Shown in pieces: positions 7,499 to 13,005 of a stretch of DNA of 13,005 nucleotides. The position numbers were made by a program, and so were the translations under genes. Origin of the DNA: Alphaproteobacteria bacterium (GTDB taxonomy: Bacteria > Pseudomonadota > Alphaproteobacteria > Puniceispirillales > Puniceispirillaceae); contig WTHV01000077.1 in assembly GCA_011525265.1 (NCBI GenBank), positions 1 through 13,005 on the forward strand, read 5' to 3'. Positions within the stretch are counted from its first letter, which is position 1. The number at the start of each line of letters is the position of its first letter. The notes under the pieces are model-generated. The model was not told the DNA's origin. It did not search any database and was given only the letters and a program-made list of their open reading frames with translations.

Positions 7499-7534
7499 AA
7501 AAAGGCCTCGCTACTGTGATAGAGAGGCCTTTTT
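7499..7534. terminator. Bidirectional intrinsic terminator between trcR and prpE
   Basis: AAAAAGGCCTC (7499-7509) and GAGGCCTTTTT (7524-7534) are perfect complements. A further CTA/TAG pairing extends the stem past one mismatch. The GC-rich stem is flanked by A5 on one side and T5 on the other, so it can terminate in both directions. It sits exactly between the converging trcR-type gene and prpE, whose stop codon is 5 bases beyond. Confidence 0.9.
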
Positions 7535-7539
7535 ATATG

Positions 7540-9441
7540 CTATTGCGATAAAGGATAACCGATATGCGATAGCGCATCTGCAATCTCATCCAAGATAACA
7601 GGGTCATCAATTGTCGCTGGCATAGCAAATTCTTGCCCATTGGCAATTTTTTGAATCGTACCACGCAAGATTTTACCAGAGCGTGTCTTTGGCAATCGTG
7701 CGACGATGACCGCTAGCTTAAATGCCGCAACAGGCCCGATTTTCTCTCGCACATCTGCCACAAGCTCTTTGATAATCTCATCACCAGCGCGCGATACACC
7801 TGATTTTAAGACAACAAATCCCATCGGAACTTGGCCTTTGAGTGCATCATCAACGCCTAAGACCGCACATTCCGCAACATCCTTATGCGCGGCAAGTACC
7901 TCTTCCATACCGCCTGTTGAGAGGCGGTGACCTGCCACATTGATGATATCATCTGTGCGCGACATCACATAAACATAGCCATCTTCATCTAAGTACCCAG
8001 CATCACCTGTTTTGTAATAGCCTGGAAAATCAGCCATATAGGCCTCAATAAAGCGCGCATCATTTTGCCATAGGCCAGACAAGCTACCAGGTGGCAGAGG
8101 TAATTTGACAACGATTGAACCAATCTCACCATTTGCCACTTGCTTGCCGCCCTCATCAAGCACCTGTACATCACAAGTTGGGATTGGCAATGTTGGTGAG
8201 CCTGATTTAACAGGCAATGGCTCAATACCCATGCAATTTGCGGCAATCGACCAGCCTGTTTCTGTCTGCCACCAATGGTCAATAGTCGGCACGCCAAGCT
8301 TTTCTTCGCACCATGCCAGCGTATCTGGATCACAACGCTCCCCTGCAAGGAACTGATATTTAAAATGGCTTAGATCATAATCAGCAATAAGCGCGCCATC
8401 AGGGTCTTCTTTTTTCACCGCGCGTATCGCTGTTGGTGCTGTGAACATGGCACGCACCTTATGCTCTGCAATAACACGCCAAAAGGCACCCGCATCAGGC
8501 GTACCAACAGGCTTGCCTTCATAGATGACAGTTGTGCACCCCTCAAATAATGGCGCATAGGTGATATAGCTGTGACCAACAACCCACCCCACATCAGAGG
8601 CCGCCCAATAGACATCACCTGCTGTGCAATCATAGATATTCTTCATAGACCATTTCAAAGCCACAATATGCGCGCCTGTTGGACGCACCACACCCTTTGG
8701 CATACCAGTTGTACCAGAGGTATATAAAATATAAGCAGGGTCACCAGAGCGAACAGGGACACAATCTGCCGGTTCTGCCTTACCTATTTCATCTGCCCAG
8801 TCAAAATCACGCCCTGCAATCATCTCAGCAATGGCTTGTGGACGTTGCTCTAGGATAACGGCATCAGGCTTATGGGCAGCCATTTCAATCGCCTCATCCA
8901 AGAGCGGCTTATAGGACACAATACGAGATGGCTCTATGCCGCAAGAGGCTGTGAGGATCAGTTTTGGCTTGGCATCATCAATACGCTTTGCCAATTCAGC
9001 CGATGCAAATCCCCCAAATACAACAGAATGAATGGCACCAATGCGCGCACAAGCCAACATACCTATGACAGCAGATGGCACCATTGGCATATAAAGTATG
9101 ACACGGTCACCATAGCCAACACCATGTGCTGCAATCATACCAGCACAACGTGCTACTTCATCTTGCAATTCGCGATAGGTAATGGTGCGCTTGCTATCGG
9201 TAATCGGGCTATCATAGATAATCGCATTCTGATCGCCTCTGCCCTCAACCACATGACGGTCAACGGCATTATAACAGCCATTAATTGTGCCATCTGGAAA
9301 CCAGTGATAAAAAGGGGGGTTTGTGTCATCCAAAATAGTTTTTGGCTCATCCATCCAGATCACATCTTTAGCTGCCTCTTGCCAAAACCCTTGCGGGTCT
9401 TTGTGTGCTTGTGCGGCCACTTCATTAAATCGCTGAGCCAT
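7540..9441 (-). CDS. prpE: Propionyl-CoA synthetase (AMP-forming)
   Basis: The 633-residue acyl-adenylate-forming enzyme activates propionate to propionyl-CoA with ATP and CoA in the cytoplasm. The N-terminal acetyl-CoA-synthetase-like cap includes FWQEAAKDVIWM and FPDGTINGCYNAVDRHV. The P-loop motif YTSGTTGMPKG is at about 240-250. The PrpE-typical segments VVRPTGAH and FLAGERCDPDT, the ATP-contact DHWWQTETGW, and the hinge region YKTGDAGYLDEDGYVYVMSR follow. The catalytic lysine is in the C-terminal SGKILRG at K590, the residue normally controlled by acylation. I chose the ATG at 9441 because AAGGG lies seven bases upstream; a start six codons earlier at 9459 is possible. Length is normal. 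No prpB, prpC or prpD is adjacent, so where propionyl-CoA goes next cannot be read here. Acetyl-CoA synthetase is the alternative but fits less well. Confidence 0.93.
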   Translation of the reverse strand: MAQRFNEVAAQAHKDPQGFWQEAAKDVIWMDEPKTILDDTNPPFYHWFPDGTINGCYNAVDRHVVEGRGDQNAIIYDSPITDSKRTITYRELQDEVARCAGMIAAHGVGYGDRVILYMPMVPSAVIGMLACARIGAIHSVVFGGFASAELAKRIDDAKPKLILTASCGIEPSRIVSYKPLLDEAIEMAAHKPDAVILEQRPQAIAEMIAGRDFDWADEIGKAEPADCVPVRSGDPAYILYTSGTTGMPKGVVRPTGAHIVALKWSMKNIYDCTAGDVYWAASDVGWVVGHSYITYAPLFEGCTTVIYEGKPVGTPDAGAFWRVIAEHKVRAMFTAPTAIRAVKKEDPDGALIADYDLSHFKYQFLAGERCDPDTLAWCEEKLGVPTIDHWWQTETGWSIAANCMGIEPLPVKSGSPTLPIPTCDVQVLDEGGKQVANGEIGSIVVKLPLPPGSLSGLWQNDARFIEAYMADFPGYYKTGDAGYLDEDGYVYVMSRTDDIINVAGHRLSTGGMEEVLAAHKDVAECAVLGVDDALKGQVPMGFVVLKSGVSRAGDEIIKELVADVREKIGPVAAFKLAVIVARLPKTRSGKILRGTIQKIANGQEFAMPATIDDPVILDEIADALSHIGYPLSQ

Positions 9442-9511
9442 TATTGCACCCTTCACCATTTATCTTACTGTTAAATACCACGATATCTTGCCCCTGCCTC
9501 TGGCACTCTGT

Positions 9512-9556
9512 CTAGTCAAAAACTAGTCGAAAATGACAGATTTTCTTATGCTAGTC
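9512..9556. promoter_or_regulatory. Three CTAGTC direct repeats in the prpE/DUF465-purEK divergent region
   Basis: CTAGTC occurs at 9512-9517, 9523-9528 and 9551-9556. The first two belong to adjacent 11-bp units (CTAGTCAAAAA, CTAGTCGAAAA), placing them one helical turn apart, as often seen for operator half-sites. They lie in the roughly 200-base intergenic stretch between prpE (-) and the DUF465 gene (+). A TATGAT -10-like box is at 9575-9580, but no good -35 was found for it. The regulator, if any, is unknown. Confidence 0.3.
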
Positions 9557-9642
9557 GGCGCGCAGTTTTTCAGTTATGATAGAGCCTCATTCTTTGTTGT
9601 TTCACCGAAACCTGCTCATTTACTAAAATGCGAGTATCAGAC

Positions 9643-9852
9643 ATGTCAGATATTACAGATCAAGAGTTGGCACAAAACCGCCTTGATAGTCTTTTATCTG
9701 AACATAGAGATCTTGATGATGTGATTGGCCGGCTAGGCGAGGACGGTCCCATGGACCAGCTTCAGATGCAACGGTTGAAAAAACGCAAACTTTTGCTTAA
9801 AGATGAAATCATAAAATTAAAGGCGTTATTACTGCCAGATATCATCGCATAG
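9643..9852 (+). CDS. DUF465 (YdcH-like) family small protein
   Basis: From the ATG at 9643 this is a 69-residue, highly helical, charged protein with the DUF465 hallmark DQLQMQRLKKRKLLLKDEI in its second half, ending in DIIA. A start five codons earlier at 9628 is also possible; the choice is uncertain because neither has a strong ribosome binding site. Family members form short helical hairpins or coiled coils in the cytoplasm and have no firmly established role. It lies 45 bases before purE on the same strand and is probably co-transcribed with purEK. Confidence 0.85.
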   Translation: MSDITDQELAQNRLDSLLSEHRDLDDVIGRLGEDGPMDQLQMQRLKKRKLLLKDEIIKLKALLLPDIIA

Positions 9853-9897
9853 CCTTCAAATTTATGCATTCCGAGTTTTATTTTACAGAGTCCTATC

Positions 9898-10422
9898 ATG
9901 ACATCATCCACCCTTAACCCCACAGCACAAGACGGTGCAAAAATTGCCATTTGTATGGGAAGTCAATCAGATTGGGAGACGATGCGTCATGCGAAAGAGA
10001 TTCTAGAAACATTAAATGTGCCATGTGATTGCCGTATTATCTCTGCCCATCGCACCCCTGATAGATTGACCGATTTTGCCAAAGGGGCAGCGCGCAATGG
10101 CTTTCATGTTATTATCGCAGGTGCTGGCGGTGCCGCGCATTTACCTGGCATGATTGCCTCTCATACAACATTGCCTGTGCTAGGTGTGCCTGTTGAATCC
10201 AAATCCCTCAAAGGGATGGATTCCCTATTATCCATTGTCCAAATGCCAGCTGGCATTCCTGTTGGCACATTGGCTATTGGGGTCGCTGGTGCAAAAAACG
10301 CGGCATTGCTTGCCGCCCAGATACTCAGCCTGTCCGATGACAGCATAGGCAAAGCCTTGGCAGAATGGCGCCAAGCGCAAACAGATAATGTTGCTGATGC
10401 GCCATCTGATATAACAGCATAA
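9898..10422 (+). CDS. purE: N5-carboxyaminoimidazole ribonucleotide mutase (class I PurE)
   Basis: The 174-residue protein has the complete PurE core: phosphate-binding GSQSDW (21-26), SAHRTP with the catalytic His at 51, GAGGAAHLPGM in the middle, and the long conserved block PVESKSLKGMDSLLSI followed by PAGIPVGTLAIG. It converts N5-CAIR to CAIR in de novo purine synthesis and works as an octamer in known relatives. About 14 extra residues precede the core compared with E. coli PurE; they are low in conservation, but ACAGAG seven bases upstream supports the ATG at 9898. purK follows 25 bases later, and purE/purK order is the usual bacterial operon. Confidence 0.97.
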   Translation: MTSSTLNPTAQDGAKIAICMGSQSDWETMRHAKEILETLNVPCDCRIISAHRTPDRLTDFAKGAARNGFHVIIAGAGGAAHLPGMIASHTTLPVLGVPVESKSLKGMDSLLSIVQMPAGIPVGTLAIGVAGAKNAALLAAQILSLSDDSIGKALAEWRQAQTDNVADAPSDITA

Positions 10423-10447
10423 GCAACAAAAAGGCAGATAAGCGATT

Positions 10448-11548
10448 ATGACACGCACAATCGGGATTCTTGGCTCAGGACAATTAGGCCGCATGATTGC
10501 ATTATCAGCGGCATCTCTTGGGATGCGGGCTCACATATTTGCCCCTGATGCTGCGACTTCTCCTGCAGGTGATGTGGCCTATAAGACAACCACCGCCGCC
10601 TATGATGATGAGGTAGCACTCGAAGCTTTTGCCAAATCGATTGATGGGGTTACATCTGAGTTTGAGAATGTGCCCTCTGCAAGCCTTGCAATTTTAGCGC
10701 GTCACCTGCCTATTGTAAGCCCTTCAATTAAGGCACTTGATACCGCCCAAGATAGGCTGTCTGAGAAAAATATGGCACGCAGCCTTGGCATTGCCACACC
10801 TGATTTTTGGCAAATTGATAGCCAAAGCGATCTTGAAAGCGCGCTAGGTCATCTTAATGGTAAAGGCGTCTTAAAGACACGCCGCGATGGCTATGATGGT
10901 AAAGGCCAGATGCGTGTTGAAAGCGGCGATGATGCCAGAGCCATCTATGCTGAAATGGGTGGCAAGCCTCTTATCCTAGAGAGCTTTGTTGATTTCACCT
11001 GTGAAGCAAGCTTTCTTGTTGCACGCGATGGTGCGGGAAAAATTTGTCACTTCCCTGCCGCATTAAACCATCATGAGGCAGGTATTCTTGCCCATAGCAC
11101 AGCACCTGCCGACCTTGAGGACGCGCTGATCACCAAAGGCCAAGAGGCCGTTGCCGCTATTGCATCACATCTTGATCTCTATGGTATTTTGGCAATGGAA
11201 AGCTTTATTGGCACAAATGGTGAAATTATCTTTAACGAGATTGCCCCGCGTCCTCATAATTCCTTCCATTGGTCAATTGAAGGCCTTGATTGCTCTCAGT
11301 TTGAACAGCTTGCCCGCATTGTAGGCGGCCTGCCGATGCGCACGCCATCTCTCAGAGGCGGGGCAAATAGCATCTGGCGTATGGAAAATTTGCTTGGCCA
11401 GCATGGTCCGCAAATTCCAACACTTCAAGCGCAAGATGATGTCAGCACGCATCTTTATGGCAAATCAGAATTTCGCGATGGCCGTAAAATTGGTCATATC
11501 ACCTATCAGCTTTTCGATAGTGATGATAAATCATATAAAGTTGTCTGA
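10448..11548 (+). CDS. purK: N5-carboxyaminoimidazole ribonucleotide synthase (PurK)
   Basis: The 366-residue ATP-grasp enzyme makes N5-CAIR from AIR, bicarbonate and ATP, supplying PurE. The N-terminal nucleotide-fold motif GILGSGQLGRM (6-16) is followed by TSEFENV (about 70), the ATP-grasp lysine and glycine-rich loop in LKTRRDGYDGKGQ, and the metal-binding NEIAPRPHNS (263-272). The last motif continues FHW where most PurK proteins read GHW, so Phe273 replaces a usual Gly. The C-terminal domain ends with LYGKSEFRDGRKIGHIT. Length is normal. AAGG about 10 bases before the ATG fits the start. The 3' end overlaps metA on the other strand by 43 bases, with no terminator between them. Confidence 0.96.
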   Translation: MTRTIGILGSGQLGRMIALSAASLGMRAHIFAPDAATSPAGDVAYKTTTAAYDDEVALEAFAKSIDGVTSEFENVPSASLAILARHLPIVSPSIKALDTAQDRLSEKNMARSLGIATPDFWQIDSQSDLESALGHLNGKGVLKTRRDGYDGKGQMRVESGDDARAIYAEMGGKPLILESFVDFTCEASFLVARDGAGKICHFPAALNHHEAGILAHSTAPADLEDALITKGQEAVAAIASHLDLYGILAMESFIGTNGEIIFNEIAPRPHNSFHWSIEGLDCSQFEQLARIVGGLPMRTPSLRGGANSIWRMENLLGQHGPQIPTLQAQDDVSTHLYGKSEFRDGRKIGHITYQLFDSDDKSYKVV

Positions 11549-12423
11549 TAGAGATCATTCAGCCAATTGGCCATCAACAAATAGGCAAACGGACGCCAGT
11601 AATTGACCGGCGCATTGCTTGGGTCATCATGCGGGAAATAATTTGCAGGCACCGCTGTTGAAAGGCCTTCTTTGGCATCTCTTTCATATTCCGCACCAAG
11701 GGTTTCAGCGTCATATTCCAAATGGTTCAAGACAAATAAATCTTGGGTTGCCTCGCATTGCACCATCCCAATACCGATCTCATCAGACTGTGCCAAAACG
11801 CGCAATCCTGCCGCTGTGATATCCTCAGCCTTATTCATGGTATAGCGCGATACAGGCATAGGAAATTCTTGGGTAAAGCCATGCAAAAGGCGACCGCTTG
11901 TTGGTGATAAATTATGACTGTAAACGCCAAATAATTTCCTATCCATCGTGAATTTTGGCACATTATAGGCCAATTTCATCAAAGCTTGCGCGCCCCAACA
12001 AATCCCAAGGCGCCTGAAACAATGCGTCTTTGACCATTCATAAATCTCTGCTAATTCATCCCAGTAGCTGACATCTTCAAAATCCATTGTCTCAACAGGC
12101 GCACCTGTGACGATAAGCGCATCAAAATACTCATCACGCACATCATCTAATTGACGATAAAAGCGACGCAAATAAGCAGGCTCAGTATTTGTTGGCTGAT
12201 AGCTTGCGGTCGTCATCAAAATCAATTCAACCTGCAAAGGGGATGAACCAAAAAGTCGCGCAAACTGAATCTCTGTATCTTTTTTCTTTGGCATCAGATT
12301 CAGCATCAACAGGCGCAACGGGCGAATATCTTGCTGTGCGGCAAGCATATCAGGGATGATATCAACCCCTTCTTGATGAAGCTGAGAGAGTGCCGGGAGA
12401 TTGTCAGGAACTTTGATAGGCAT
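11506..12423 (-). CDS. metAA: Homoserine O-acyltransferase MetA, predicted acetyl-CoA-using
   Basis: The 305-residue protein matches MetA throughout: MPIKVPDNLPA at the start, LNLMPKKKDTE (41-51), the catalytic Cys142 in GICWGAQA, and His234 and Glu236 in NHLEYD, equivalent to the His235/Glu237 pair of E. coli. It activates homoserine for methionine synthesis in the cytoplasm. Residue 111, in TGAPVE, is Glu. In characterised MetA proteins Gly at 111 goes with succinyl-CoA and Glu with acetyl-CoA, so this is predicted to be a homoserine O-acetyltransferase. The start fits the family, although no clear Shine-Dalgarno sequence precedes it. I looked for a SAM-II-type riboswitch in the leader and did not find a convincing one. 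It converges on purK with a 43-base overlap. Confidence 0.95.
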   Translation of the reverse strand: MPIKVPDNLPALSQLHQEGVDIIPDMLAAQQDIRPLRLLMLNLMPKKKDTEIQFARLFGSSPLQVELILMTTASYQPTNTEPAYLRRFYRQLDDVRDEYFDALIVTGAPVETMDFEDVSYWDELAEIYEWSKTHCFRRLGICWGAQALMKLAYNVPKFTMDRKLFGVYSHNLSPTSGRLLHGFTQEFPMPVSRYTMNKAEDITAAGLRVLAQSDEIGIGMVQCEATQDLFVLNHLEYDAETLGAEYERDAKEGLSTAVPANYFPHDDPSNAPVNYWRPFAYLLMANWLNDLYQTTLYDLSSLSKS

Positions 12424-12463
12424 AAGGAAAAACGCAACCGCGATATCGTTAACAGGGTAAGGC

Positions 12464-12484
12464 TTCTATCCTCTTATCATAGAA
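12464..12484. repeat. Short inverted repeat in metA upstream region
   Basis: TTCTAT (12464-12469) and ATAGAA (12479-12484) form a 6-bp dyad with a 9-base loop, about 40-60 bases upstream of the metA start. On the metA strand a TATGAT box overlaps it. It may be an operator or a weak leader hairpin, or chance. Confidence 0.2.
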
Positions 12485-12509
12485 AGCGCATAACAATAAA
12501 GAGGACGAC

Positions 12510-12554
12510 TTAAAAAGTCACTTATTAAAAAGTCACTTCCTTAGAACGTCACTT
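12510..12554. repeat. Three tandem copies of a 14-bp repeat including the COQ9 stop codon
   Basis: TTAAAAAGTCACTT occurs perfectly at 12510-12523 and 12525-12538, and a third, imperfect copy (TTAGAACGTCACTT) lies at 12541-12554. The periods are 15 and 16 bases. Read on the minus strand, the third copy holds the last codon and TGA stop of the COQ9 gene, and the other two lie just downstream. The pattern looks like local tandem duplication of the gene end; a protein-binding array is the alternative. Confidence 0.8.
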
Positions 12555-13005
12555 GCGCCCTTGAAACAAAGCAGAGGCAAGCCCGCCAGCTAGTGAGGCC
12601 ATTTTACCAACCGCTGCTTTTGCGGGGGCTGTAACCTTTGGGATTTGCGCCACATCACGAAGACGCCTATCAAGGAACATCTTTGTCTTTTCCATATCCG
12701 CGCTGTCATCTGATAAAAAGGCAAGCAAGGTTGCACTATAGACAGCGGCAAGCGTCGCACGTTTTGTGTAAAAAGACACATCAGTTGCATCATCACCTGA
12801 GGCGCGCCAAATCGTGTCTACGGTGCCATAAAGAAGCTTGCTTGCCAGTGGCGCATTTTGCGGTTGCGCAAGATAAGATAGGCTCTTTGAGACAGCCTCC
12901 TTATGCGGCACAGCACCGGCAAGACGACATAAAATCAACGCCCGAATTTTCAAATGCACTTTCTCTGGCTTTGCCTCAAGTGCCTCAAAAGCCTCAACCA
13001 TATCT
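12549..13005 (-). CDS. COQ9 family protein, ubiquinone biosynthesis (N-terminus outside window)
   Basis: The frame remains open past the right edge, so the N-terminus is missing; about 151 residues are visible of a family usually a little over 200 long. The COQ9 hallmark is clear at about fragment residues 61-100: TVDTIWRASGDDATD followed by YTKRATLAAVYSATLLAFLSDDS. In mitochondria COQ9 binds lipid and delivers the ubiquinone precursor to the hydroxylase COQ7, and bacterial members are thought to play a similar part at the inner membrane. The C-terminus ends in a basic, small-residue-rich helix (VGKMASLAGGLASALFQGRK), which could help membrane contact. Its stop codon lies in a tandem 14-bp repeat. 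The visible ATG at 13001 is probably internal, not the start. Confidence 0.88.
   Translation of the reverse strand, partial: DMVEAFEALEAKPEKVHLKIRALILCRLAGAVPHKEAVSKSLSYLAQPQNAPLASKLLYGTVDTIWRASGDDATDVSFYTKRATLAAVYSATLLAFLSDDSADMEKTKMFLDRRLRDVAQIPKVTAPAKAAVGKMASLAGGLASALFQGRK

Noticed and set aside
8872..9474. A 200-residue plus-strand open frame opposite prpE
   Set aside because: It lies fully antisense to a well-conserved prpE gene and its translation has no domain-like pattern.
9533..9724. A 63-residue plus-strand open frame between prpE and the DUF465 gene
   Set aside because: It runs into the DUF465 gene in a different frame and has no ribosome binding site or recognisable family features.
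12424..12548. Possible SAM-II or SAM-V type riboswitch in the metA leader
   Set aside because: Such aptamers are common ahead of alphaproteobacterial met genes, but I could not find the conserved pseudoknot strings; a covariance-model search of this leader would settle it.

Overview
The window looks like ordinary core chromosome of an alphaproteobacterium. DUF3422, DUF1192, DUF465, DUF1013/TrcR and COQ9 proteins occurring together are typical of that class. Moderate base composition and very tight packing would suit a marine lineage such as SAR116/Puniceispirillales, but that placement is an inference with low confidence. I see no transposase, integrase, phage gene, CRISPR array or defence locus, and no convincing undescribed system.

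Layout, left to right. The window opens inside a FAD/NAD(P) disulfide-oxidoreductase-like gene (+), followed by a long inverted repeat and a tRNA-Thr(GGT). Next come a small two-helix membrane protein and an MFS transporter (+) that share a 4-base start/stop overlap. The MFS gene runs tail-to-tail into a DUF3422 membrane protein (-), with 47 bases of overlap. Divergent from that lie an exported six-cysteine protein and ygfZ (+). A DUF1192 gene and a 3-hydroxybutyrate dehydrogenase form a short (-) operon that converges on ygfZ. Divergent from DUF1192 is a DUF1013/TrcR-type regulator (+), closed by a clear two-way terminator shared with prpE, propionyl-CoA synthetase (-). Divergent from prpE is a DUF465-purE-purK cluster (+). 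Its last gene overlaps metA (-) by 43 bases. The window ends in the 3' part of a COQ9-family gene (-).

How the genes fit together. PurK and PurE carry out consecutive steps of de novo purine synthesis (AIR to N5-CAIR to CAIR). MetA begins methionine synthesis; its Glu111 predicts acetyl-CoA rather than succinyl-CoA as donor. PrpE and 3-hydroxybutyrate dehydrogenase bring short-chain acids and storage-polymer breakdown products into central metabolism. YgfZ supports Fe-S enzymes, and COQ9 supports ubiquinone synthesis. The DUF3422 protein, the exported six-cysteine protein, the small membrane protein and the MFS substrate remain of unknown function.

The observations most worth checking are modest: acetyl-donor residues in MetA, tandem 14-bp repeats that include the COQ9 stop codon, repeated CTAGTC boxes in the prpE/purE divergent region, a long hairpin before the tRNA, and the coupled small-protein/MFS pair.
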